Assembly: GCF_039724765.1 (NCBI RefSeq)
Contig: NZ_CP155729.1
Coordinates: 2,427,501 to 2,491,500, forward strand
Reading direction: 5' to 3'
DNA: 64,000 nt
Source: Sagittula stellata E-37
GTDB lineage: Bacteria > Pseudomonadota > Alphaproteobacteria > Rhodobacterales > Rhodobacteraceae
The notes under the pieces are model-generated. The model ran no database searches and was not told where the DNA came from. It saw only the letters and a list, made by a program, of their open reading frames with translations. Within the stretch, counting starts at the first letter, position 1, and each line of letters opens with the position of its first letter. Position numbers and translations under genes: made by a program. Positions 25,251-33,499 of the stretch are shown piece after piece.

Positions 25251-26309
25251 CTATTCGTCGGCCCGCCGCGTTCCGGGCAGATGCACACGTACGAGGCTGC
25301 CACCGCCCTTGGCCTGCGTGGCAGACAACCGGCCCTTGCGCATCCCCAGAAGCCGGCGAAGCCCGAGCAGCCCGAAGCCATGGCCGTATTCGAAAGGCTT
25401 GCCGTCGAGAAAGTCGAGCGTTCCGCCGGGCAGGCCCTTGCCGTCGTCCTCCACCAGGACGTCCAGACCGTCGGGGGTGGCGCCGGCGCAGACGCGGACA
25501 TGCACCCGGTCCTTGCCGGCGTGTTTCAGAGCATTGTCGACGAGATTGCGCAGGATGATCTGGAGCGCGGTCCGGTCGGCCGTCAGGCGGATCTCTTCGG
25601 CGTGGAGGTCGTGCAGCCCGCGCGGGTCGAGAACGGTGAAAATGTCACGGCAGAGCAGGTGAAGTTCGAAGCTCTCGATCCTTGCCTCGGCATTGCTGGC
25701 CTCGCTGAAGTCGAGCACCTCGCCGATCAGGTCCTGCGCCTTTTCGCTGACTTCGGACATCAGATTGGCGATTTCACGCGCTTCGGTTGCGTCTTCAGGC
25801 AGCTCATCGCGGATCAGTTCCGACAGTCCGAGGATCCGGCGCATGGGCGCGCGCAGGTCGTGGGCGGCGAACGCAAGATATTGCTCCATCTCGCAGCGGG
25901 CGCGTTCGACCCTTGCCAGCGTTTCAATGTCTTTCTTCTGAGCGGCCCGGATCGGCGTCAGGATCACCGATGTTCCGACGATGGCGATGACCTGTCCGTC
26001 ATGTCCAAGGATCGGCGAAAGGGTGGTCTGCACTTCGGTTTCCGCCCCGTCGATGTCGAGCACCAGATCGTAGGTCTGTGCCGTGCGCGAAGCCATGACC
26101 TCCATGTGGCGCTGATAGGCGGCGTTGCCCAAGGTGTCATCGTAGACTTCGACCGCGGTGCGGCCCAGAACCTCATGCCGCGGGCGGGCGCCCAGACGCT
26201 CCGCCGCGCGGTTCCAGAAGGCATAGACGGGCGCTCCCTCCGCATCGGGGCGGAGAACGAATATCGGCACAGCGACAAAATCGAGAATGGCGAAGTTCAG
26301 AGGGTTCAT
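25251..26309 (-). CDS. PAS-domain sensor histidine kinase (soluble)
   Basis: Cytoplasmic kinase of about 352 residues with no membrane helix. An N-terminal PAS domain (FAILDFVAVPIFVL, FWNRAAERLGARPRHEVLGRT) is followed by a HisKA domain with phospho-acceptor His in AFAAHDLRAPMRRILGL, then HATPase motifs NLVDNALKH, VEDDGKGLPGG and GHGFGLLGLRRL. The start at 26309 (MNPLNFAIL) was chosen because it begins right before the PAS domain; a GTG at 26363 is also possible. No response regulator gene is next to it, so the partner is encoded elsewhere. Confidence 0.87.
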   Translation of the reverse strand: MNPLNFAILDFVAVPIFVLRPDAEGAPVYAFWNRAAERLGARPRHEVLGRTAVEVYDDTLGNAAYQRHMEVMASRTAQTYDLVLDIDGAETEVQTTLSPILGHDGQVIAIVGTSVILTPIRAAQKKDIETLARVERARCEMEQYLAFAAHDLRAPMRRILGLSELIRDELPEDATEAREIANLMSEVSEKAQDLIGEVLDFSEASNAEARIESFELHLLCRDIFTVLDPRGLHDLHAEEIRLTADRTALQIILRNLVDNALKHAGKDRVHVRVCAGATPDGLDVLVEDDGKGLPGGTLDFLDGKPFEYGHGFGLLGLRRLLGMRKGRLSATQAKGGGSLVRVHLPGTRRADE

Positions 26310-26377
26310 CCCAATGTCGCCCGATACCAAGACAGGACAGTCCTCGGACGTTACGGCAATCACCCTTTAGGAAAGGT

Positions 26378-26845
26378 TCACTTCCGGAAGCGGTCCAGGC
26401 TGACGACCTCTGCGTCGTGGTGCTGTGCCTCGGGCTTGCCGGGACCGTCGCCGTCGGGGGTCGGATCGTCGTCGCCCTCGTCTTCCTCGCTGTCCTGGCT
26501 TTCGAAGCGCAGCCCGAATTCGACGGACGGATCGACGAAGGTGCGGATCGCGTCGTAGGGGATCGACAGCCGTTCCGGCGCATCGCCGAAGTTCAGCGTG
26601 ATGGCAAAACCCTCATCGCCGACTTCGAGATCCTCGTACCAGTTCTGTACCACCACGGTCATTTCGCCGGGGTAGCGCTGTTTCAGCCAGTCGGCGAGTT
26701 CGACCTCCGGGTGGCGGGTGTCGAAGGTGATGAAGAAATGATGATCGCCGGGAAGCCCATGCTCCGACACGCCGGTCAGAACCTCCTGGATGAGGCCGCG
26801 CATCGCGCGGTGCATGAGTTTTCCGTAATCAATAGTATCGGACAT
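26378..26845 (-). CDS. sspB: SspB, ClpXP adaptor for ssrA-tagged proteins (alphaproteobacterial type)
   Basis: Protein of 155 residues matching the alphaproteobacterial SspB family: DYGKLMHRAMRGLIQEVL, the central HHFFITFDTRHPEVELADWL, and LTVTLNF-like segment FAITLNFGDAPERLSIPYDA. An acidic linker (SQDSEEDEGDDD) leads to the C-terminal ClpX-binding tail HDAEVVSLDRFRK. SspB binds tagged polypeptides and hands them to ClpXP. Its substrate tag is encoded only about 2.3 kb away in the ssrA gene at 29060-29373. The start at 26845 was chosen over the much longer frame that runs antisense through chrA. Confidence 0.93.
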   Translation of the reverse strand: MSDTIDYGKLMHRAMRGLIQEVLTGVSEHGLPGDHHFFITFDTRHPEVELADWLKQRYPGEMTVVVQNWYEDLEVGDEGFAITLNFGDAPERLSIPYDAIRTFVDPSVEFGLRFESQDSEEDEGDDDPTPDGDGPGKPEAQHHDAEVVSLDRFRK

Positions 26846-26907
26846 ATCGCGGCTTTCTTTTCGTTGCGCCCACCATATTGCTCTGGACGGAGAATGGAAG
26901 GGGGGAG

Positions 26908-28161
26908 TCAGACCTGCGCCAGCCCCCAGCCGGACAGCGCACAGACGGCCAGCACAAGCGGCACCGGTGCCTTCCGCGCGAACATCAGCGCGGCCAGCGC
27001 GATCAGCGGCAGGGCCTCCGGACGCAGGGTCGAGAGCACCGGCAGCGACAGCGACAAGGGGCCTTTGTCGATCGTGACCGTCTGGGCAAAGAGCGTGTGA
27101 AGCGCAAACCAAAGCGACAGGTTGGCAATGACGCCCACCACTGCGGCGGTGATACCGCTGAGGGCGGCTTGCAGGCGCGGGCGGGCGCGCAGCGTCTCCA
27201 CATGCGGGGCAAAGGCGAAGATCCACAGGAAGCACGGCACGAAGGTCATCCAGAGCGTCAGCGCGCCCGCAGCCAGCGCCATGCGGACGCCGCCCGCGCT
27301 GTGTCCGGCAAGCTGCCCGACGAACTGGGTGACCAGGATCAGCGGGCCGGGGGTCGTCTCGGCCAGCCCGAGGGCATCGACCATCTGCGGCGCGGTCAGC
27401 CAGCCACGCATTTCCACGACATCCTGCGCCATGTAGGCAAGGACCGCATAGGCGCCGCCGAAGGTCACGACGGCCAGTTTCGCGAAGAAGGCCGCGAGAT
27501 CGAACAGAAGCGTCTGTCCCGAGAGGTACAGGACCGGGAGCGGCAGCAGCCAGAGGACCAGCCACAAGAGGATCGTGGCCGGGGCGGTGCTGTTTCGGGG
27601 CGGTTCCGCCGGGGCGTCGGACGGCCCGTCCGCCGCGCCTCCGCCACGCAGTGCGCCCCAGGCCGCGGCCAGCGCGATGACAAGCGGGAACGGCAGGCTG
27701 AACGCGAAAAGGGCAAGGAAGGCCGCCACCGCAACCATGAAGTCCGGAGACCCTTTCAACGCCTTAGACGACAGCCGGTGGAGCGCCTGCACGACGATCA
27801 CGATGACGCTCGCCTTGACGCCGAGCATCAGGGCCTCCGTCTCGGGCCGGGCGCCGTATTGGGCGTACAGCAACGCGAGGACCGCGATGACCGCCGCGCC
27901 GGGCAGCACGAAGAGCGCCCCCGCGATCAGGCCGCCGGTTATGCCGCGCAGGCGCCAGCCGGCATAGGTGGCAAGTTGCATCGCTTCGGGACCGGGCAGC
28001 AGCATGCAGAAAGAGAGCGCCCGGAGGAATTGCGCCTCGGTCAGCCAGGGGCGTTGTTCAACCAGTTCCCGATGCATGACGGCGATCTGTGCTGCCGGTC
28101 CGCCGAACGACAGCAGGCCGATACGCGCAAAGACACGGGTCAGGAGAGGGTAGGGCGTCAT
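26908..28161 (-). CDS. chrA: ChrA-family chromate efflux transporter
   Basis: Membrane protein of about 417 residues made of two homologous CHR domains. The first shows LSFGGPAAQIAVMH and LLPGPEAMQLATYAGW. The second shows VTFGGAYAVLAYMAQ and TTPGPLILVTQFVGQ, the duplicated GGP/PGP pattern of ChrA. It is expected to export chromate (possibly with sulfate-like anions) across the inner membrane. The ATG at 28161 (MTPYPLL) fits the family; an ATG nine bases upstream is possible. No chrB regulator is adjacent. Confidence 0.92.
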   Translation of the reverse strand: MTPYPLLTRVFARIGLLSFGGPAAQIAVMHRELVEQRPWLTEAQFLRALSFCMLLPGPEAMQLATYAGWRLRGITGGLIAGALFVLPGAAVIAVLALLYAQYGARPETEALMLGVKASVIVIVVQALHRLSSKALKGSPDFMVAVAAFLALFAFSLPFPLVIALAAAWGALRGGGAADGPSDAPAEPPRNSTAPATILLWLVLWLLPLPVLYLSGQTLLFDLAAFFAKLAVVTFGGAYAVLAYMAQDVVEMRGWLTAPQMVDALGLAETTPGPLILVTQFVGQLAGHSAGGVRMALAAGALTLWMTFVPCFLWIFAFAPHVETLRARPRLQAALSGITAAVVGVIANLSLWFALHTLFAQTVTIDKGPLSLSLPVLSTLRPEALPLIALAALMFARKAPVPLVLAVCALSGWGLAQV

Positions 28162-28195
28162 GATGCCCAAACGCTTAGGCGGGCTTCGTGACGTT

Positions 28196-28223
28196 CACAA
28201 GACGGATGGGCACAAGACGGATG
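28196..28223. repeat. 13-bp direct repeat
   Basis: CACAAGACGGATG occurs at 28196-28208 and 28211-28223, separated by two bases, between the chrA start and the DUF4345 stop. It is a small local duplication. Confidence 0.8.
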
Positions 28224-28237
28224 AGGCGCGCAGGCGT

Positions 28238-28603
28238 TCAGGCAGTGGGCGCTGGCCAGTTCATCGCGATCAGCCATGCGGCGGGCAGCGCCTCCAGCAG
28301 GAACCAGACAAAGGCCTTGGGCTGCGGCGGTTTGTCCATGACCATGGAAACGAGGCGACCGGAAGCCGCGCCGGCATAGGCGATGCCCAGCATGGCATAG
28401 GCGAAATCCGCGCCGGCGACGAGGCAGCAGAGCCCCACGGCGACGAACAGGCCGCCAGCAGAGGCGCGCAACTCGCTTAGACCCATCGTGCTGTCGGCGG
28501 TCTTCAGGTCCAGGGCCTTCGCGGCGAAGCGCGGGCTGACGAAGGCCATGCCACCGAAGGCGATGGTCATCAGCGCAATGAGAATGTTGAGCAGGTCTGT
28601 CAT
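28238..28603 (-). CDS. DUF4345-like small membrane protein
   Basis: Membrane protein of 121 residues with about four helices: LLNILIALMTIAFGGMAFVSP, GGLFVAVGLCCLV, AYAMLGIAYAGAASGRL and FVWFLLEALPAAWLIAMNW. The arrangement, with GLSELRASAGG between helices 1 and 2, is that of DUF4345. Function unknown. The start ATG at 28603 fits the first helix. It lies upstream of chrA on the same strand with a 76-base gap. Confidence 0.8.
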   Translation of the reverse strand: MTDLLNILIALMTIAFGGMAFVSPRFAAKALDLKTADSTMGLSELRASAGGLFVAVGLCCLVAGADFAYAMLGIAYAGAASGRLVSMVMDKPPQPKAFVWFLLEALPAAWLIAMNWPAPTA

Positions 28604-28711
28604 CCGGGTCCGCCTTGCTGGTGCGAACGGACGTAGCGGACAAGTGCTTTGCGGCAAGAGTGCGCGGCGCGATGACGCTGTCTTGCGACCGGCGGAGCGC
28701 GGTCAGGCGCT

Positions 28712-28963
28712 TCAGGGGCAGCGTTGATCGCCCAGGCCACGTTCGTTGCAGGGTGCTGGACCGGGTGTCGTGTGCGGCGTGTCACCCGGTGTGCCATAGA
28801 TCGGCGGCTCTCTATGGTGTTGGCCGCCCAGGGAAAGCTCGCGCGCTTTTTCCATCACGTCGAACCGCGTTTGGGTCGTCTGTGTGGGCTTGTCGTTCTG
28901 ATGCACAGGCGCGCCACAGGCGGCGATGAGCGACATCACGATCAGCGAAAGCAGCGGGCGCAT
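28712..28963 (-). CDS. Small lipoprotein
   Basis: An 83-residue secreted lipoprotein of unknown family. It starts MRPLLSLIVMSLIAACGAPV, with lipobox IAAC (Cys16). The mature part is polar and Pro-rich, with TQTRFDVMEKARELSLGGQ and a terminal CNERGLGDQRCP containing two cysteines that could pair. The start at 28963 has GGAG upstream. It lies just downstream of the ssrA gene. Confidence 0.72.
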   Translation of the reverse strand: MRPLLSLIVMSLIAACGAPVHQNDKPTQTTQTRFDVMEKARELSLGGQHHREPPIYGTPGDTPHTTPGPAPCNERGLGDQRCP

Positions 28964-29059
28964 GGCGGAACTCCGGACGGTCTGCGTTTCGGCGTCGCCG
29001 GTCCTGCGTCCGGGAGAGGCGCGAAACACCAGATGCAATATGGATATGTCTCGAAAGGT

Positions 29060-29373
29060 GAAGTGCAGGCTTCTGTTGCCAGGTGCCTGCGAACCCCGCC
29101 TTACGCTGCTAGGCGCAAGGACTTAGATTTCGGTCTCGTCACTGCTTACGCAGCAACTGCAACCGGAGCACGATTGTCGTTGGCAATTGTACTTTGTGAA
29201 CCGATAACGGTGGTATCTCACCGGGACAAAGCTACATCTTTACGCGTTCGTCGATCCTGTTTCGGCCCCATTTTCCCCCAACGAAGGGATGTTTGGTGGA
29301 GCCGCCGGGTACCGCCCCCGGGTCCGATCCGTTTATTACATGCGCGTTTATGCCCATAGTTCCCTGAGGAACA
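29060..29373 (-). ncRNA. ssrA: tmRNA, circularly permuted two-piece form
   Basis: Transfer-messenger RNA in the permuted alphaproteobacterial arrangement. Reading the minus strand, the acceptor piece comes first and ends in CGGCTCCACCA (CCA end at 29294). The coding piece then starts GGGGCCGAAACAGGATCGACG at 29269. GGGGCCG pairs with CGGCTCC over seven pairs (one G-U) to make the acceptor stem. The 24 bases between (29270-29293) would be the processed spacer. The coding piece holds the tag frame at 29146-29184 and ends near a GCAGGC...GCCTGC hairpin. Outer ends (about 29373 and 29060) are estimates from the promoter and last hairpin. It rescues stalled ribosomes and tags the products for ClpXP. 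Confidence 0.93.
29146..29184 (-). other. tmRNA tag reading frame
   Basis: Thirteen codons within ssrA, encoding ANDNRAPVAVAA and a TAA stop. It ends in the hydrophobic VAVAA tail recognised by ClpX, and its AANDN-type start (first Ala from the charged tmRNA) is what alphaproteobacterial SspB binds. It is too short for an ordinary gene list. Confidence 0.93.
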
Positions 29374-29378
29374 TCTCT

Positions 29379-29406
29379 GATATAGGCGCCGTCGGGCCGC
29401 TTGCAA
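29379..29406 (-). promoter_or_regulatory. Predicted promoter of ssrA
   Basis: On the minus strand TTGCAA (29406-29401), a 16-base spacer, then TATATC (29384-29379), about six bases before the expected start of the acceptor-piece precursor. This is a good sigma70 match for the group. Confidence 0.6.
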
Positions 29407-29548
29407 AGGGGGAAACCGACACGAATTCGGCACGTTTTTGCGCCGGGCCGGGCTTGGTCGATTCTTGGCCAACCCGGAAACTTGTTCAGGGTCCACGGCC
29501 TGCGCGATGTGTCGTCACGACAGGATCTGCCCACCGTGACGCACTCTT

Positions 29549-32134
29549 TCAGCCCTTCGGCTTGCTGTCCGCCAGGCGCTCGAACGCGGATTGCAGGGCC
29601 GCGTCGGTGAACGGCTTCTGGACGATCTCGCAAGGGGGGTAGGTTTCCACAAGCGCCTGATTGTCGCCGTAGCCGGTCGCCAGCACGAAGGGCACCCCGA
29701 GGGCGTGGAGCCTTTCGGCGACGGGCAGCGATTGCTCGTCACCGAGGTTCACGTCCAGAACGGCATGATTGGGCGTCACCGTCTCCAGCCAGGCCATCGC
29801 ATCGGCGACGGACGAGGCGATCTCGACAGGGGAAGCGCCCATGTCTTCGAGCATGGCAGCCGCATCCATCGCGATGATCAGCGAATCTTCCAGCACCAGG
29901 GCCGGTCCGCCGAAATCGGTTGCGGTGGCCTCCTGCTTGACCGGTGCGGGGGTCTGCGGCGCGGCGGCCACGGTTTCGATCAATCCGGCCAGAATGTGTG
30001 GCGGCAACCGGAAGTGCGCCTCGACCCCGGTCATCTTGTAGTGGATCCGGGAATCGCCCTTCAGTTCATGCGGGATAGACGTCTCGATGATGACCGTTCC
30101 GAAACCGCGGCGTTCCGGCGGCGACACCGGCGGGCCACCCCGTTCCAGCCAGTCGATCAGCAGGCCGCCCGCATTGTCCCGCGAGATGTGGATATCCACG
30201 CGTCCGCCGCTGTCGCAAAGCGCGCCGTACTTGACGGAGTTGGTGGCCATCTCGTGCAGGACCAGTGCCAAGGTCGTGTAAGCCTGCGGTTTCACCAGAG
30301 CATCCGGACCGGTTACGTTGACACGCTCCGACTTGCCGTTGGCGTAGGCCGCGAATTCGCAGAGGATCAGCTCCCGAAGCGAGGCTGGTTCCCAGTGATC
30401 CGCCGTCAATTGGTCGTGCGCGCGTGCGAGCGCATGGATGCGCCCGTCGAGGTTGGCGGTGAACTCTTCCAGAGTGGCCGCGGATGCGCGCGACTGCGAC
30501 AGGAGTCCGCGCATCAGGTTCAGGATGTTGCGGACCCGGTGGTTGAGTTCGGAGATCAGCAGCTCTTGCTGTTCCTGCGCACGTTGCCGTTCGAGGTTCG
30601 CCGCATCCGTCACTTTCAGGAAGACTTCAAGCAGGACGGTGCGCAGCAGGTTGGCGGCGTGCACTTCCTGGGTGGTCCACGGTGCGGAACGGCCGGTCGC
30701 GGCTTCTTTCCAGACGTCGAACGACTTGCGCGGCGTCAGGCGCACGCCGTTCGGGCCGACTGTGACAGGCTTGTTCGGGTCGCCCGCCCAGGACACGGTA
30801 TCGTTGATCGGGCGACGGAAGAGCACCAGATAGTCGCGCGGACGCTTGGAAATCGGAATGGCCAGAAGGCCGGCAATGCGGTCTTCGTAGTCGCGCGCGG
30901 GTTCATGGACGTTGCCGAGGCAATCGGTGTGATAGTTCTGCGAACCGATGGAGCGGTCGAGGAAACGCGCGATGCTCCGGAATTCCTCGGCCGAAGTCGT
31001 CGCGCCGATGCAAGTCGGGGACTCTCCGTCGTAGAGGCAGAGGCCGTCGTGCGGCAGGACCGACTGGATGTCGTCGCTGACCGCCAGCAGGCTTTCGGCC
31101 AGCTCCTGACCGTCAACCATGTGGGTCATCAGCCGGCTTTGAAGCCGGTTGGTGTTCACCTCGGCGATCTTGCGCTGCCCGTCTTCGAACCGCGTGAGTT
31201 CGTAAGAGAACATGTGCGCGAACATCTCAAACGCCGTGCGCCGTTCGTAGTCGATGTAACACGGGCTGTGGTGGTGGCAGGCAAACAGTCCCCAAAGCTC
31301 ACCGTCCTTCATGATCGACACCGACATGGAGGCGCTGACACCCATGTTCTTCAGGTACTCGATATGGATGGGAGAGACCGCGCGCGTCACGGACAGCGAC
31401 AAGTCCACCGGTGTGCCGTCCACGGTCTGGGGCGGACAGATCGCGCTGCCCGGATCGTCGACATCGGAGATCAACCGCAGGAGCGAGCGCTTGTAGAGCG
31501 CCCGGGCCTGTGCCGGGATGTCGGATGCCGGGAACATCAGGCCCAGATACTTCTGACCGCCGTCGCTCCGGGTCTCGGCCAACACCTTGCCGGACTTGTC
31601 GGCCTGGAACTGGTAGAGCATGACGCTGTCGAAACCGGAGAGCTTGTGAAGCGCGACGGTCGCCCGGCGGGCGAGGGTTTCGAGGTCAACGCAGCCGCGA
31701 AGCTGAAGGATATGCGGATAGACCTCAGACATGACGTCGCTGCCACGCAAGACGGAGCGCGGCTCGAACTCGACGATCATGTGGCGTCCGCTGCCGTGCA
31801 GGGACACGTCGAAGCTGCGGTTGTCGTTCAGCACGGTCACGCCGAACAGCCTCACGACTCCATCCGGCGTGTCGGTGAGATGCATGCTTTTCCGCATCCG
31901 TTCGAACGCGTCGTGGACGATCAGTTCCTGCAGCCGGCGACCGATGGCGTCGCCGTGGTCAATTCCGAGGATATCGCCGAGGTTTTCGGAGGCGTGCTGG
32001 ACGATCCAGTCCGTCGTTACCGCCAGCAGTGCGCCGTAGGATTGTACCCGGCCCAATTGATGGATAGGTTCGCGGTCGCAATTGGTGAGATCCACGCTGT
32101 CGCTGCCGGGGCCCGAAGCCCTTGCGATTTTCAT
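29549..32134 (-). CDS. bphP: Bacteriophytochrome with HWE kinase and receiver domain
   Basis: Red/far-red photoreceptor of 861 residues. Residues 15-120 are PAS2 with the biliverdin-binding Cys19 in LTNCDREPIHQLG. About 140-310 is GAF with PASDIPAQAR (Asp205) and the chromophore His region ACHHHSPC near 286-292. About 320-505 is PHY with the tongue motif PRKSF at 468-472. About 525-715 is an HWE-type kinase with His532 in ELNHRVRNILNL and the W-E motif DWLERGGPP. Residues 745-860 form a receiver domain (acceptor Asp794 in AVLDVNLG, Lys840). All key residues are present. It is preceded by a heme oxygenase gene 27 bases upstream, which makes its chromophore. Confidence 0.95.
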   Translation of the reverse strand: MKIARASGPGSDSVDLTNCDREPIHQLGRVQSYGALLAVTTDWIVQHASENLGDILGIDHGDAIGRRLQELIVHDAFERMRKSMHLTDTPDGVVRLFGVTVLNDNRSFDVSLHGSGRHMIVEFEPRSVLRGSDVMSEVYPHILQLRGCVDLETLARRATVALHKLSGFDSVMLYQFQADKSGKVLAETRSDGGQKYLGLMFPASDIPAQARALYKRSLLRLISDVDDPGSAICPPQTVDGTPVDLSLSVTRAVSPIHIEYLKNMGVSASMSVSIMKDGELWGLFACHHHSPCYIDYERRTAFEMFAHMFSYELTRFEDGQRKIAEVNTNRLQSRLMTHMVDGQELAESLLAVSDDIQSVLPHDGLCLYDGESPTCIGATTSAEEFRSIARFLDRSIGSQNYHTDCLGNVHEPARDYEDRIAGLLAIPISKRPRDYLVLFRRPINDTVSWAGDPNKPVTVGPNGVRLTPRKSFDVWKEAATGRSAPWTTQEVHAANLLRTVLLEVFLKVTDAANLERQRAQEQQELLISELNHRVRNILNLMRGLLSQSRASAATLEEFTANLDGRIHALARAHDQLTADHWEPASLRELILCEFAAYANGKSERVNVTGPDALVKPQAYTTLALVLHEMATNSVKYGALCDSGGRVDIHISRDNAGGLLIDWLERGGPPVSPPERRGFGTVIIETSIPHELKGDSRIHYKMTGVEAHFRLPPHILAGLIETVAAAPQTPAPVKQEATATDFGGPALVLEDSLIIAMDAAAMLEDMGASPVEIASSVADAMAWLETVTPNHAVLDVNLGDEQSLPVAERLHALGVPFVLATGYGDNQALVETYPPCEIVQKPFTDAALQSAFERLADSKPKG

Positions 32135-32161
32135 ATAGGCGACCCTTTCAGTCCGGTTGGT

Positions 32162-32809
32162 TCAAGAGGCATGCGCTGCGGCTGCGCGTTCGAAAATCCT
32201 AAACGCTTCCATAGCGTCCGCGACGATGCGGTCCGCCTCCGGACTGCGCGCGGCCATCTGGTCCAGGACAGCGCAATGGCGCTGCCAGACCGGTCCGACC
32301 GGAGCGGCAAGGAAATAGCGTGGCACGGCGATGTTCGGTTCCGCCTTGACCAGCCTGCGCCGGATCACCTCAGTTCCCAACCGCGATCCCAGCACAATGT
32401 AGTCGATTGCCACAGGATGCAGAGGCTGGCCAGCTTGACCTTGCGTCGACCCGGGGCCGACATCGCTGAACAGCCGCCTTAGCAGGTCCACGATGATGTC
32501 CCGGCTGAGAAGCGCCCTGTTGTCTATGGTGCGATTGCACAGCGCCAGAACGGCCGCTTGTTGTGCGCGGAGGAACTCGTTGAGATTGGCATGGGGATCT
32601 TGGAGAACGTGGTCAAAACTTTGTTCGACACGGGCGTGGTCCAACCGGGTGTCGTTGCGAATCCTGTGCCGGAGAGACAGCGTATCCTGTCCCCCGGACA
32701 GCGATACATCTGCTAATAAAATCAACGTCAGTCTACCTTCCTTGGAATTCCAGAATCGTACAACGCAGAAACACTGCAATTGTTCCGCAGAATTCTTAAC
32801 GCTCTGCAT
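32162..32809 (-). CDS. bphO: Biliverdin-producing heme oxygenase (BphO-like)
   Basis: Heme oxygenase-fold protein that opens heme to biliverdin IX-alpha for the adjacent phytochrome. The core begins TLSLRHRIRNDTRLDHARVEQ, with the proximal His in LDHARVE. Further on are PVAIDYIVLGSRLGTEVI (distal helix glycines) and the C-terminal FLAAPVGPVWQRHCAVLDQM. The start is uncertain: the ATG at 32809 gives 215 residues, but its first 40 residues do not look like the family. A TTG at 32725, 10 bases after AAGGAAGG, would give a 187-residue protein closer to the core. The order bphO-bphP is typical. Confidence 0.85.
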   Translation of the reverse strand: MQSVKNSAEQLQCFCVVRFWNSKEGRLTLILLADVSLSGGQDTLSLRHRIRNDTRLDHARVEQSFDHVLQDPHANLNEFLRAQQAAVLALCNRTIDNRALLSRDIIVDLLRRLFSDVGPGSTQGQAGQPLHPVAIDYIVLGSRLGTEVIRRRLVKAEPNIAVPRYFLAAPVGPVWQRHCAVLDQMAARSPEADRIVADAMEAFRIFERAAAAHAS

Positions 32810-32848
32810 TTTTTTTGAGAAGATCCTGAAGGTAGGAAGACCGCCTCG

Positions 32849-33499
32849 TCAGGCGGGTATCAATTTGCCCTCGCTCAACTCCACGGAATCGGGGGCCAGC
32901 CTGTCGCGGAAGCGGGGATCGTGGCTGACCAGAAGGATGGCCTGGGGCAGGGCGTCGAGGATTTCCAGCAGACGTGCCTCGTTGCGTGGGTCGAGCGCGT
33001 TCGTAGGCTCGTCCAGAAGCAGCGCCTCGGGCTCCATCACCAGCACTGTCGCCAGCGTGACCAGCCGCTTTTCGCCCCCGGACAGCTTGTGGGTGATCCG
33101 GTCGCGAAGGTGGGTCAGGCCGAGGTCGCGCAAGACGCGGTCGACCATCTCCAGCGCCTCTTCACGGCTGCGGCCGAGGTTCAGGGGGCCGAAAGCGACG
33201 TCCTCCGTCACGGTTGGGCAGAAAAGCTGATCGTCGGGGTCCTGGAACACCAGACCGACCCGGCGACGCACCTCGTGGAAATCCGCCTCGCTCACGCGCG
33301 GGATGCCGAAGATGCGGATGGTGCCGCTGTCGGGGCGTTGCAGCCCGAGGATCAGCCGCAGCAGCGTCGACTTGCCCGCGCCATTCGCTCCGGTCAGCGA
33401 CAGGCGCTGGCCCGGCTCCAGTCGCAGGTTCGCGCCTTTCAGAACCGGGTCCTGGCCAGGATAGCCGAAGTGGACGTCTTCAATGTCGATCAGGGCCAT
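32849..33499 (-). CDS. cbiO: Cobalt ECF transporter ATPase CbiO
   Basis: Energy-coupling-factor ATPase of 216 residues. Walker A is TGANGAGKSTLL, the Q-loop VFQDPDDQLF is typical of CbiO/EcfA, the signature is LSGGEKRLVTLA, Walker B is ALLLDEPTNALD, and the switch His is in LLVSHDPRF. The ATG at 33499 overlaps the end of cbiQ by ten bases. It is the last gene of cbiKLMQO. Only one ATPase is present, so it must act as a homodimer. Confidence 0.94.
   Translation of the reverse strand: MALIDIEDVHFGYPGQDPVLKGANLRLEPGQRLSLTGANGAGKSTLLRLILGLQRPDSGTIRIFGIPRVSEADFHEVRRRVGLVFQDPDDQLFCPTVTEDVAFGPLNLGRSREEALEMVDRVLRDLGLTHLRDRITHKLSGGEKRLVTLATVLVMEPEALLLDEPTNALDPRNEARLLEILDALPQAILLVSHDPRFRDRLAPDSVELSEGKLIPA

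Noticed and set aside
26846..27565. N-terminal extension of the sspB frame antisense through chrA
   Set aside because: It would fuse unrelated sequence to SspB; the family starts at the ATG at 26845.
29218..29496. Short minus-strand frames over the ssrA region
   Set aside because: They are read through the tmRNA gene, which explains the conserved structure; no protein features.
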